A stretch of DNA of 64,000 nt from an uncultured Prevotella sp. Its GTDB lineage: Bacteria; Bacteroidota; Bacteroidia; Bacteroidales; Bacteroidaceae. Positions 1 through 8,389 of this stretch are shown in pieces. A program made the position numbers and the translations under genes. The number at the start of each line of letters is the position of its first letter. The stretch's first letter is position 1. The notes beneath the pieces were generated by a model. The model was not told the DNA's origin. It saw nothing but the letters and a program-made list of their open reading frames with translations, and searched no databases. The DNA is taken from positions 1 through 64,000 of the forward strand of contig USJD01000002.1 of the NCBI GenBank assembly GCA_900554835.1, in the 5' to 3' direction.

Positions 1-109
1 AGATTTAGGTTTTTAGTTATTAGGTTTTAAGGTAGATTGTTTAACAGATAGCTAAGGAGATCGTGAGATTACCTTTGGTTAAGAATTTTTTTTAAAGTTA
101 AACATATTG

Positions 110-150
110 TATGCCGCAGCTCGAGGTGAGTTGCGGCATATTTTATTTTT
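110..150 (+). terminator. Intrinsic terminator of the gene upstream of the window
   Basis: A 13-pair stem (110-122 with 128-140, one G-U pair, loop 123-127) is followed by a T-rich run at 141-150. It ends a plus-strand transcript that starts before the window. Bases 1-109 hold no gene I can support. Confidence 0.8.
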
Positions 151-237
151 CCCATTCTCATTCTTTCCCTCTCACCCTTTTCATCTCTTTCTTTCCCGAC
201 AATCTTTCTTTTATTTTTGAAAAAGTAGCTTTTTCTT

Positions 238-268
238 TTTGTCCTTCAAGTAATTTGCATTATCTTTG
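238..268 (+). promoter_or_regulatory. Bacteroidota-type promoter of the glycosyltransferase pair
   Basis: TTTG at 238-241, a 19-nt spacer, then TATCTTTG at 261-268. This fits the known -33/-7 consensus for the Bacteroidota primary sigma factor. The leader to the start at 335 is about 60 nt. Confidence 0.75.
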
Positions 269-334
269 CATTATCTTAATCTGCATTTGCAGCAAAACCC
301 TTTGCAATAGGCGTAATAATAAAAGATAATAGGC

Positions 335-1609
335 ATGAGAGTACTCATAGTAAATACAAGCGAGAAAACGGGAGGTGCTGCAGTTGCAGCCAACCGTTTG
401 ATGGAAGCCCTTAACAATAATGGTGTTAAGGCTAAGATGTTGGTGCGTGATAAGGCAACAGAGAATATCACGATAGCCAGTTTGCCGCATTCTCCTTTGC
501 TGCAATGGCATTTTCTGTGGGAACGCTGGCGTGCTTTCTGGCATCTTCACTTCTCTTCCGTCCATCTTTGGGAAATAGATTTGGCTTGTGCCGGCTCTGA
601 TATTACCAAGTTGCGTGAGTTTAAGGAGGCTGACGTCATTCATCTGTCCTGGATCAATCAGGGTATGCTTTCACTGAAAAGTATTCGCAAAATTATTAAA
701 AGTGGCAAACCTATTGTCTGGACTATGCACGATATCTGGCCTGCTACGGGCATCTGTCATTATGCAAGAGGCTGCAATCGCTATGCTTCTGCGTGTGGCA
801 ACTGTCCGCTCCTGCCTCATAAGGGCAGCAAGCATGACATTTCCAACAAGGTGTTCAGGCGCAAGAAGGAACTTTATCAGCATAGTAATATCTACTTCGT
901 CACTTGCAGCAAGTGGCTGGAGCGGCAGGCTAAGAAGAGTGCCCTCTTTACAGGACTTCATCTCACCAATATTCCCAATCCGATAGATACGCGGGTCTTT
1001 TATCCTCATGACAAGGCTGAGGCTCGTCTGCGTGCCGGACTCCCGGATGATAAGAAGATCATCCTCTTCGTTTCACAGAAAGTAACTGACGAGCGTAAAG
1101 GCATGAGTTTCTTCGTAGAAGCCATAGACAAGTTGGTAGCCCAGCATCCTGAAATGAAGGAAAATACGGTAGTGGCTATCTTGGGCGGTCATTCGGAAGA
1201 TGTGGCAGAGAAACTGTCCTTGCCTGCATTTCCTCTGGGCTATGTGAGTGATGAAAGGGCCATCGTCCAGATCTACAGTTCGGCTGATGCATTTGTGCTC
1301 CCTTCCTTGGAGGATAATCTTCCGAATACGATTATGGAGGCGATGGCTTGTGGAGTGCCAAGTGTAGGATTCAAGGTGGGCGGCATTCCTGAGATGATTG
1401 ACCATCAGAAAAATGGTTATGTGGCCAACTATCGGGATGCAGACGACCTGGCACAGGGCATGTTCTGGGTGCTGGAAGAGGCTGATGCGGAGGTGCTCAA
1501 GAGTAACTGTCTGCAGAAAGTGGCCCACAACTATTCGCAGCATGCCGTGGCAATGAATTATATTGAGGTGTATAATCAGGCAATGGCTTACAAGAATTAC
1601 AGTTTGTAG
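335..1609 (+). CDS. Glycosyltransferase family 4 (GT-B fold)
   Basis: This 424-residue protein is a probable retaining nucleotide-sugar glycosyltransferase acting in the cytoplasm on a surface polysaccharide or O-antigen unit. The N-terminus (MRVLIVNTSEKTGGAA) is the usual GT-B opening with the glycine-rich acceptor-side loop. The C-terminal half has the GT4 donor-site signature DNLPNTIMEAMACG around residues 327-340, including the E-x7-E type arrangement, followed by VGGIPEMI. A Cys-rich insert around residues 136-160 (CHYARGC...CGNCP) is typical of WcaC-like members. A strong promoter lies about 70 nt upstream, and a GT2 gene follows 30 nt after the stop, so the two are probably co-transcribed. 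The acceptor and sugar cannot be deduced. Confidence 0.9.
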   Translation: MRVLIVNTSEKTGGAAVAANRLMEALNNNGVKAKMLVRDKATENITIASLPHSPLLQWHFLWERWRAFWHLHFSSVHLWEIDLACAGSDITKLREFKEADVIHLSWINQGMLSLKSIRKIIKSGKPIVWTMHDIWPATGICHYARGCNRYASACGNCPLLPHKGSKHDISNKVFRRKKELYQHSNIYFVTCSKWLERQAKKSALFTGLHLTNIPNPIDTRVFYPHDKAEARLRAGLPDDKKIILFVSQKVTDERKGMSFFVEAIDKLVAQHPEMKENTVVAILGGHSEDVAEKLSLPAFPLGYVSDERAIVQIYSSADAFVLPSLEDNLPNTIMEAMACGVPSVGFKVGGIPEMIDHQKNGYVANYRDADDLAQGMFWVLEEADAEVLKSNCLQKVAHNYSQHAVAMNYIEVYNQAMAYKNYSL

Positions 1610-1639
1610 GCAATGGCCGTTGATAAAAGTAGAAACGTT

Positions 1640-2416
1640 ATGATCAAATTTTCGATAATTACCTGTACTTACAATGCTGAGTCTGTATTGCAGCGCACGT
1701 TGGATTCGGTGATGAAGCAGACTTGCTGCAATGTAGAACACCTGATCATAGATGGTAAGTCGAAGGATAAAACCTTGGCAATGGTCAAGGCTTACAAACA
1801 TAAGAATGATGTGGGTGAAAGTGCCCATGAAATCCGGGTTTTCTCAGAACCGGACAAGGGACTTTACGATGCCATGAATAAGGGCATAGACCGTGCTACT
1901 GGCGACTATCTCGTGTTTCTGAATGCAGGAGATGTTTTTCCTTCCGCCGATACGTTGGAATACGTGGAAGGTTGTGTAGGCGAGGGGGAAGTCCTGCCGG
2001 GCGTCCTTTATGGAGATACGGACATCGTGAATATGGACGGTCGCTTTCTGCGTCATCGCCGTCTTTCTCCACCCAAGAAGTTGACTTGGCGTTCTTTCAT
2101 TTGGGGAATGTTAGTCTGCCATCAGTCTTTTTATGCCCGCACGGATATTGCCAAGAGTGAGCACTATGATTTGGATTACCGCTTTTCTGCCGATGTTGAT
2201 TGGTGCATCCGCATGATGAAAGCATCCAAAGCCCATAAGTTGCCTTTGCGCAATGTAGGGGCAGTCATCACCAATTATCTGGATGGTGGAATGTCGGTGC
2301 AGAACCATAAGGATTCCCTGAAAGAACGCTTTCAGGTGATGAAACACCATTATGGTCTGCTGCCTACCTTGTTGGCTCATGCCTGGTTTCTCATCAGAGG
2401 CGTATTCAAGAAATAG
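1640..2416 (+). CDS. Glycosyltransferase family 2 (GT-A fold)
   Basis: A probable inverting GT2 enzyme of the WcaA type. The start IKFSIITCTYNAESVL, the DGKSKDKTL segment and the LNAGDVF segment (the DxD-like metal/nucleotide site) are the GT-A hallmarks. I chose the ATG at 1640, giving 258 residues, because the family normally begins at MxFSIITxTYN. An in-frame ATG at 1613 would add nine unlike residues. The gene follows the GT4 gene by 30 nt and overlaps the end of the convergent histidine kinase gene by 11 nt. The pair probably decorates one surface glycan; donor and acceptor are unknown. Confidence 0.88.
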   Translation: MIKFSIITCTYNAESVLQRTLDSVMKQTCCNVEHLIIDGKSKDKTLAMVKAYKHKNDVGESAHEIRVFSEPDKGLYDAMNKGIDRATGDYLVFLNAGDVFPSADTLEYVEGCVGEGEVLPGVLYGDTDIVNMDGRFLRHRRLSPPKKLTWRSFIWGMLVCHQSFYARTDIAKSEHYDLDYRFSADVDWCIRMMKASKAHKLPLRNVGAVITNYLDGGMSVQNHKDSLKERFQVMKHHYGLLPTLLAHAWFLIRGVFKK

Positions 2417-4847
2417 CCCCTGATGATAGTTCTCCGAGGATATTTCGCAGTTCATCGACGATGGTAGCGAGATATTCTCGGATTTTTTCTGTCTCTACCT
2501 CGTTGATATGTTCAGGAGCCAAAGCCTGCACCAGTTCCAGGCTCTCCATCTGTATCATGGAAGCGATAGGCAGCAACTTATGAGCAGCTTTTCCGATGTC
2601 TTCGCAAGGTAGAGTTTCTTGAGAAAGTGCATCCTGCATTTTTCTAAAATGTCCTTCCAGTTCCTGCTTTACGCTGCTGATGATTTCAGCAGCAGCGTCT
2701 TCGTCATCTTCAGCGAAAGCCAACAGTGGCTTGAAACGGTCAGGGAAAGTAGATTTTTCTTTTTCTACTATTTGCTCCTTTTGAGAATCAATTCTTTCTA
2801 CTCCCAAGATTTCTTCCAGTTTCTCCATAGAGAAAGGCTTGAAGAGACAATCGTCAAAACCTGCTTCATGCAATTTCGATTTGATACTTGTATCATGCGC
2901 AGTCATGGCAATCACCAGCATCTGACTGTGATTGATGTGCTTAATCATCTCCATACCATTCATTTCTGGCATTTCGATGTCCATCATCATCACCGCAGGT
3001 CGCTCATTGTGAAGTGCCGTAAGGGCTTCCGTCACATGATGGCAAGTGATTACCTTCCACGTATCACCTACCAGACGGCGCAACATCTCTTGCAGCAGTT
3101 GCAGCTGCAGAGCATCGTCGTCCAGAATGAGAATCTTGTGGTTGGCGAAATTCCGCTTCGTTTTCTGTGTGTCTTTTCCTTTAGATAATCTTGTTTCTCC
3201 TTCAATTCCTCCTATTTCTTCTGTTCCACCTATTCCATTATCTTCTGTTCCTCTTTCAGTTTCTTCTTCTGCGTCAGCCTGTTGCTGCAATAGGATAGGG
3301 AAGGAAACGGTGAAGGTAGAACCTTTGCCCACCGCAGATTCGAGCTGAATCTTTCCGCCGAGCAAGGCTACCAGTTCGCGGGTGATAGACAGGCCCAGTC
3401 CTGTGCCCTCAATGCCCTGTGCACCTTTGAGTCTGGTGAATGCCTGGAAAACCTTCTGTTTTTCCTCCGAGGTCATTCCCTTTCCCGTATCTTTTACCTG
3501 TAGAGTGAGTTCATAAGTATGCTCGTCGATGATGATGTTGTATTCATTTCTCGCCTGTCGGATAGAAGCCATGATATGTACGCTTCCCTGGTCTGTATAT
3601 TTGATGGCATTGCTCACCAGGTTGTCCAGCACCTGTCGGATGCGGAAGTCATCACCTCTGAATATTTTTTCCCAGATATTGTCCTTATCTGCATTCTGGA
3701 ACTCGCAGGAGATTGCTAACCCCTTCTTTTCTGCCTGTAGTCTGAGCCCTTCCACACTTAGTTTCACCAACTGTTCTGGCGAGAAATTGACAGGGTTCAG
3801 TTGCATGAGCCCGTTTTCCAACTGATGATAATCGAGAAGGGAAGCCACCAGTTGGGAAAGATGACTGGCTGAGTTTTTGATATTGCTAAGACATGAAGTT
3901 CCCTTAGGATCGCTCACATACTCCTTCATCAGATCGATAAACCCGGAGATGGAGGCAGCAGGTGCCTTGATGTCGTGGGTGATGGTAAGGAGGAGTCTTT
4001 CCCTCTGTCGCATGATGCGCTGGATTTCCTCGTTGGCATTCTCCAGGTTTTCCCTATAGACACGCTCCTTCTTGGTGTCCTGGTAGATGTACCAGAGCAG
4101 GATGATGGCAGCAATGATGGCGATGATGGCAAGGAAGGCAATCTGCCATATCAACTGCTGGCGTGCTTCCATCGCCTTGTTGATGGCATGTTGCATGGAT
4201 GTGCGCTCTCTCTGGTGCGCCTCATTCAACTTCTTGGCAGAACGCAGGGCAAGTTGCGCATTGACAAGCTGCAGATCCTCTATCTCCTTGTTCACGGCTT
4301 CGCTATGATGAGTAGAGACCTTCTTCTCTTTTTTCTCAATGTCTTCTAGGATGTTGGCCACATTCTCTGCCACATTGATAGGCGTGGCTACAGAATCCAC
4401 CACCGCCAGATTCGTATCTCTCTTTACGCTGATGGTTTCAGCATGTTCTTTCTTGAAAGCGTCGGCAAGGCGTCGGAAGAATCCTCTTCGGGTTTTCAGC
4501 ACTTCTACCGTAGTGTGTTTAGCCTCGTGAGTCTGCGGGGCTTTCTTTTCTACCACAATGGAGTCCTTGCCCTTGCTGAGACTGTCCACCTTGGCGTGCA
4601 GATAGCCTTTGCTTGACTTACCTGCCAATGCCTCCGAGAGTTGCTTGAGATTATTCTGTTCTTCCTTGAGCAGTCGAGTCATCGTACTATCAGCCACATC
4701 CTGCTTCTGAATATATTCGCGGGAAGCCTGGTTGATGTCGTAGATAGACTTGGTATTGCTATATACGAGCACCATTGCCATGATGAGGACAATGGCAGTA
4801 GCTGTATAGCCGATAGCAACTTTTAAAGGGACATTATTTTTTTGCAT
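2406..4847 (-). CDS. Hybrid sensor histidine kinase with receiver and HPt domains
   Basis: This 813-residue membrane kinase carries a phosphorelay inside one chain. There is a membrane segment near residues 9-30, an extracytoplasmic Lys/Glu-rich region of about 190 residues with predicted helical character, and a second membrane segment near 228-255. A HisKA box follows (THDIKAP, about residue 290), then HATPase N and G boxes (DNLVSNAIKYT, DTGKGM, GTGLGLS), a receiver with a phospho-acceptor Asp in MMDIEMPEMNG (about 620), and a C-terminal HPt domain with AAHKLLP (about 755). No DNA-binding output is present, so it must pass phosphate to a separate regulator. The NtrC-type regulator at 20507-21949 is one candidate, by proximity only. 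A -7-like CAAAGTTA (minus TAACTTTG) lies at 4871-4878 with a poor -33 box. Confidence 0.92.
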   Translation of the reverse strand: MQKNNVPLKVAIGYTATAIVLIMAMVLVYSNTKSIYDINQASREYIQKQDVADSTMTRLLKEEQNNLKQLSEALAGKSSKGYLHAKVDSLSKGKDSIVVEKKAPQTHEAKHTTVEVLKTRRGFFRRLADAFKKEHAETISVKRDTNLAVVDSVATPINVAENVANILEDIEKKEKKVSTHHSEAVNKEIEDLQLVNAQLALRSAKKLNEAHQRERTSMQHAINKAMEARQQLIWQIAFLAIIAIIAAIILLWYIYQDTKKERVYRENLENANEEIQRIMRQRERLLLTITHDIKAPAASISGFIDLMKEYVSDPKGTSCLSNIKNSASHLSQLVASLLDYHQLENGLMQLNPVNFSPEQLVKLSVEGLRLQAEKKGLAISCEFQNADKDNIWEKIFRGDDFRIRQVLDNLVSNAIKYTDQGSVHIMASIRQARNEYNIIIDEHTYELTLQVKDTGKGMTSEEKQKVFQAFTRLKGAQGIEGTGLGLSITRELVALLGGKIQLESAVGKGSTFTVSFPILLQQQADAEEETERGTEDNGIGGTEEIGGIEGETRLSKGKDTQKTKRNFANHKILILDDDALQLQLLQEMLRRLVGDTWKVITCHHVTEALTALHNERPAVMMMDIEMPEMNGMEMIKHINHSQMLVIAMTAHDTSIKSKLHEAGFDDCLFKPFSMEKLEEILGVERIDSQKEQIVEKEKSTFPDRFKPLLAFAEDDEDAAAEIISSVKQELEGHFRKMQDALSQETLPCEDIGKAAHKLLPIASMIQMESLELVQALAPEHINEVETEKIREYLATIVDELRNILGELSSGAIS

Positions 4848-4963
4848 GATAAAAAATCTTTTCTTAGATGCAAAGTTAGCTTAAAAAATCTGATTTACCA
4901 TCTAAAAGTGAAGGAAAAACAAGAAAATTGAGAAATAGAGGCCACATCGATACCCCCAAATAC

Positions 4964-5006
4964 AAAAAAACAGGAGAACAAAGCCATGATAGCCTTTTAT
5001 CTCCTG
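4964..5006 (-). terminator. Intrinsic terminator after the small secreted protein
   Basis: Read on the minus strand, CAGGAGA (5006-5000) pairs with TCTCCTG (4977-4971) with further pairing inside, followed by a seven-T run (4970-4964). It lies about 50 nt after the stop of the gene ending at 5055. Confidence 0.75.
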
Positions 5007-5054
5007 CCCGATTGAAAGCGACGTGTAATTATTTACTGTTTTTTGAAGGTGATG

Positions 5055-5291
5055 TTATTCTGCAGTAGCTGCTGAGTCTGTAGATTCAGCTGGTGTAGCT
5101 GCTGTAGAATCCTGAGCAGTATTCTCTGCTGGAGTAACTTCATTCTCAGCTGGAGTTGCAGTTGTGTCGGCTGGAGCGACTGTGTCAACTGGAGCTGCGC
5201 ATGATACACTTGCCATCTTGTTAGAGGCGAACACGTTGCTAACTGATACCATTACCAATGCTGCGATAGCTGCAAATACTAATTTCTTCAT
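5055..5291 (-). CDS. Small secreted Thr/Ala/Pro-rich protein
   Basis: A 78-residue protein with a clear signal peptide (MKKLVFAAIAALVMVSVSN, probable cleavage after VFA). The mature part is a low-complexity acidic tail with imperfect repeats of TPAEN/TPAES and runs of Thr, Ala and Asp, and a single Cys soon after the signal. I recognise no family. The ATG at 5291 was chosen because it gives the signal peptide; a longer open frame to 5591 translates repeat DNA. The gene has its own terminator and an unusually long upstream region with a sigma54-like element and iterated motifs, so it may be conditionally expressed. A structural or wall-associated role is only a guess. Confidence 0.7.
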   Translation of the reverse strand: MKKLVFAAIAALVMVSVSNVFASNKMASVSCAAPVDTVAPADTTATPAENEVTPAENTAQDSTAATPAESTDSAATAE

Positions 5292-5458
5292 AATTGTTAT
5301 GTTTTTAATTTGTGAATATATTATTTTATTTATTTCTCTTTTGTGAAGCGCCTTATGTACTTTCCGTCCCCTTTTTTGTGGAATTTTCCTTTCTCTTTGT
5401 GGAATTTCCTGTTTTTTTGAGGAACATTCAGTTCGTTTGCGTCTTCGCTTAAATATAT

Positions 5459-5475
5459 CACAATAGCCGTGCCAA
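5459..5475 (-). promoter_or_regulatory. Sigma54-like promoter candidate with upstream iterations
   Basis: On the minus strand TTGGCACG, four bases, then TTGTG. The -24 part is perfect; the -12 part has one mismatch (TTGT for TTGC) at an important base. A 12-nt word GTGCCAAAAATA occurs at 5469-5480 and again at 5527-5538. Four GTGTGG-type repeats at 5543-5580 lie about 70-105 nt upstream, where an enhancer-binding activator could sit. The site would drive the 78-residue protein with a leader of about 160 nt. Nothing else is recognised in 5292-5616. Confidence 0.4.
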
Positions 5476-5616
5476 AAATATGAAGAAAATTGTAAGTGAT
5501 TGATAAATAGCGTGTTATCCGTTCTTGTGCCAAAAATAAGATGTGTGGAAGTGTGGGGAAAGTGTGGAAAAAGTGTGGAATATTTCCCCAAAAAGATGTG
5601 GAATAGCTAAAACCCG

Positions 5617-5843
5617 AAATGATTTTGACCTAAAATGACCATGACCAAATGACCGGGGACCCTTATTTGGGTCGTCTATTAAGACCAAGGTGAGTCGTCT
5701 ATTAAGACCAACATGGGTCATCTATTAAGACCAAGGTGGGTCGTCTATTAAGACCAACTATTTTCCTTTAGAGGGAACAAGCTTTTTTCGAAGAGATGAA
5801 AAAGCGGTCATTTGGTCATGGTCATTTTAGGTCAAAAACATTT
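5617..5843. repeat. Gene-less copy of the GGTCA inverted-repeat element
   Basis: Two 39-nt arms in inverted orientation, 5617-5655 and 5805-5843, match at 38 of 39 positions. Each holds four GGTCA/TGACC words (CGGTCATTTGGTCATGGTCA...). Between them are CCCTTATTTGGG (about 5660-5671) and 3.8 tandem 23-nt units based on GTCGTCTATTAAGACCAA starting at 5671, 5694, 5717 and 5740. The same modules in the same order, on the other strand, flank the HU/smalltalk genes at 33.5-34.4 kb. This copy therefore looks like that cassette without its genes. Bases 5844-5904 hold nothing I recognise. Confidence 0.85.
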
Positions 5844-5904
5844 CCAGAAGTCACTATCTACGTTTACAACAGAATTTCTGCCAAAGACTGCCCTTACTCC
5901 TCCT

Positions 5905-8334
5905 TTATAATTGTATGCCTCCCCTCTGCTTCAGCACTTTCAGGAAGAGATGCTCCAATGAAGTCTTGTCTGCATCCTGGGTGCTGACGGCTACGTATCC
6001 TACGGATTTAAACCCATTGTTGATGGCATTGTCGAGATTATAGAGTCCTAATTCTTCCTTGATGAATCTCCTGAGCTTCTGTTCGTCACATTCATAAGGA
6101 TAGTGGCAAGCTTCAAGATAACCTAAATCCTTCTTGGTGCATGTCACGATGAGATCTATGTCCTGGGTCTTACGACCTACTTGCAGGATAATGTCCTTCA
6201 GCGTGGAGAGCGTCGCCTCCATATCGTAGTTCTCTGATGGGTTGCTGTGCTTCTTATGCCAATCTTCGAATGCAGGAGAAGGGGAGCACTTCTGAATGTC
6301 TATCATGCTTGGGTCGATGACAAACAGGATGGTGCCCACATTGGTGTAGAATTCCAATGCAGAGGTTGTCTTTGCCATGTTCACATTAAATTTCTCACCA
6401 GCCACATCATAGAAGAACAACTGGTAAGGCATAGGACGGAACTTGAGTTTCAGACGAATCTGTATCGCTTTGTAACGGTTTTTCACTGCCGTCTGGATGC
6501 CTTCACCCTGATGGATGCGTTGCGCCATCATCTCCCATTTCTGGTTGCCATCCACATCAACCTGCTGGAAGGCTTTGCCGAATCTCTGGCTCAACAGTTC
6601 CAAACCGCGATAGAGCAGGTAGGACTTGCCTGATGAGCGTTCGCCCACAATGCCGATGTGGAGATCGGTGCCGCAGGACTTGTCGTGAGAGAGATTGGTG
6701 AACTGCTGACAATGCTGGCATTTTCTTGTCAGTTTTGCCTTTCCGTTTACCAGCATGGTGGGTACTCTCACATGAGTATGGTGGTTTGTCTGATGGAATA
6801 TGCCATAGACGCCCGGCTTCAATTCTATCGGATAAACCTTTCCTTCTACGATATACGAGAAGTCTTTCTTATTGCCGCAGACCGGACATGGGCGGTGGAC
6901 ATTATAGGCCTTGATGGCTGCAAACTCGATGAGGCGCAGGACATAACTGAACAGGATAAGCACGAGGGCTATCAGCAGGAAACTGGCTATTGGGGTGGCG
7001 ATGATGAGCAGGATGAGGCGTCCGTATGTATGGAAGATGGAGAGGGTCCAGTCCAGTGCATTCACATTATCCATGAAGTCGCTGCCGGTTTGGATGAACT
7101 GTTCGCCCCAGTCTTTTAATGTGTCGCTGAACAGGACGATGATGCCGCCGACGATGATGCCGCCTATTCCGTAATATCTGCGGAATAGTAGGAGGATGAT
7201 GCCCACAATTAGGACTATCCAGCCGATGATGATGAGACACCAGAGCATGAGGTTGAGTATCCAGAAAACAAACCAGGTGATGCCGCCAAAGAGTAGGAGA
7301 ATGATGATGGAGGACAGGAAGGCACCGATGATGGAGGTGAAGATGGTAGCCATCTTCACGTAAGGTTCGGTATTATACATCCACATCTTTTTCATTCCAT
7401 TGTATTCCACTTTCCCTCCGAAATTCTGGAACAGTCCCCAGTGCTTCTGGGCATAGGAAATATAGAGCACCAGGAAGAAGATGGTGCAGAGGATGATGGT
7501 TGCCATCAGACCTGTGCTGGGCGGCGTAGGCTCTGAGGAGTAGGCATGGCGGATGATGCTGCTATTGGTAATGGCAGATTCTGCCTGCAGCTTGGACTGC
7601 TGGAGTTCTTCCTCGCTGTAGTATTTGTAACGTATCCTTGCTTCCTCCGTGATTTTCCCATCTCGGCGGGAGACATACTGGATGCAGTTGTCGTAGGAGT
7701 CATATTTCGTGGAGATATGAACCTGATAGTCTGGTTTCCCCTTGGGTGTGAAATATTCGATGAGGACTGGATGGTCCTTTTCATCATAATTATACAGGCA
7801 GTAAGAACCGTCATTGACCATGGTTTCCACTGCCTTGACCAGTCCCCGGCTATTATAAGAATAGGTGTAGGTGGTGCCGGCACCCGTCCGGATGTCATTC
7901 ACCTTCTTGATCAGGGTTTCTCCCTTGATCTTGTATCGGTTGGTAATGCCGTTTTTCTTCTTTTTGTCACTATATAGCCATTCCTTGACCAAGGTACCCT
8001 TCTTGTATTCTGCCCGATAGTCGGTAATCCCGGTGCCATTCATATCCTGGATGTTGTTGTAAGGATCATAGGTATAATGAATGACGATGGAATCTCCCTT
8101 CACAAGGGTCTTGCTCTTCAGGAGGACTCCTTCCGTGGAATAGTCGTTCTGGATGGAGGAGTCTAACTTTCCGTTTTTATAATAGGAATATACGGCAGAT
8201 TTTACAGGACCGTTGAGTCTTGCAAATTCTTTGGCATAAGGATTTCCCTTGATGAAGGAGGGTGCTTTCTCCGACTCGCATGCGGCAAGGAGGAGTGCCA
8301 TGAGGGTGATCAGATATATTTTGATATATTTCAA
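5905..8334 (-). CDS. Lipoprotein-membrane-zinc ribbon-GTPase fusion
   Basis: 809 residues. A lipoprotein signal (LMALLLAACES, Cys about residue 19) leads a roughly 230-residue domain of YD/RHS-like beta repeats (YSYNSRGLVKAV, YDSYDNCIQYV) that should be periplasmic. Hydrophobic segments follow near 277-300, 330-395 and 435-465. Then comes a cytoplasmic zinc ribbon (CPVCG about 480, CQHC about 536) and a P-loop GTPase: G1 GERSSGKS (about 561), G3 DVAGE (about 641), G4 TKKD (about 728). The GTPase resembles the TRAFAC-related 'double-GTPase' (DO-GTPase) group and the protein encoded at 9597-10784. It is the last gene of the NTPase operon. The order suggests a periplasmic sensor coupled to a cytoplasmic switch. 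Lipidation together with several membrane passes is odd and unproven. Confidence 0.8.
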   Translation of the reverse strand: MKYIKIYLITLMALLLAACESEKAPSFIKGNPYAKEFARLNGPVKSAVYSYYKNGKLDSSIQNDYSTEGVLLKSKTLVKGDSIVIHYTYDPYNNIQDMNGTGITDYRAEYKKGTLVKEWLYSDKKKKNGITNRYKIKGETLIKKVNDIRTGAGTTYTYSYNSRGLVKAVETMVNDGSYCLYNYDEKDHPVLIEYFTPKGKPDYQVHISTKYDSYDNCIQYVSRRDGKITEEARIRYKYYSEEELQQSKLQAESAITNSSIIRHAYSSEPTPPSTGLMATIILCTIFFLVLYISYAQKHWGLFQNFGGKVEYNGMKKMWMYNTEPYVKMATIFTSIIGAFLSSIIILLLFGGITWFVFWILNLMLWCLIIIGWIVLIVGIILLLFRRYYGIGGIIVGGIIVLFSDTLKDWGEQFIQTGSDFMDNVNALDWTLSIFHTYGRLILLIIATPIASFLLIALVLILFSYVLRLIEFAAIKAYNVHRPCPVCGNKKDFSYIVEGKVYPIELKPGVYGIFHQTNHHTHVRVPTMLVNGKAKLTRKCQHCQQFTNLSHDKSCGTDLHIGIVGERSSGKSYLLYRGLELLSQRFGKAFQQVDVDGNQKWEMMAQRIHQGEGIQTAVKNRYKAIQIRLKLKFRPMPYQLFFYDVAGEKFNVNMAKTTSALEFYTNVGTILFVIDPSMIDIQKCSPSPAFEDWHKKHSNPSENYDMEATLSTLKDIILQVGRKTQDIDLIVTCTKKDLGYLEACHYPYECDEQKLRRFIKEELGLYNLDNAINNGFKSVGYVAVSTQDADKTSLEHLFLKVLKQRGGIQL

Positions 8335-8389
8335 GTTCTCTATCTTTAGGGGTTGAACAGTTTCCTGTTATTAATTGGACAGTTTTCTG

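Noticed and set aside
1613..1639. Earlier start for the second glycosyltransferase
   Set aside because: The nine extra residues do not resemble the family N-terminus, which begins at MIKFSIITCTYN.
4860..4915. Promoter for the hybrid kinase
   Set aside because: The -7 box is good but no TTTG is found at the right distance, so it is mentioned with the gene and not listed separately.
5515..5721. Minus-strand open frame over the repeat (protein wording VGLNRRLTLVLIDD)
   Set aside because: It is a translation of the repeat units; a similar frame over the second copy at 33.8 kb shows the DNA, not the protein, is conserved.
5671..5757. Possible CRISPR array
   Set aside because: The 23-nt units are joined head to tail with no unique spacers, no leader and no cas genes.
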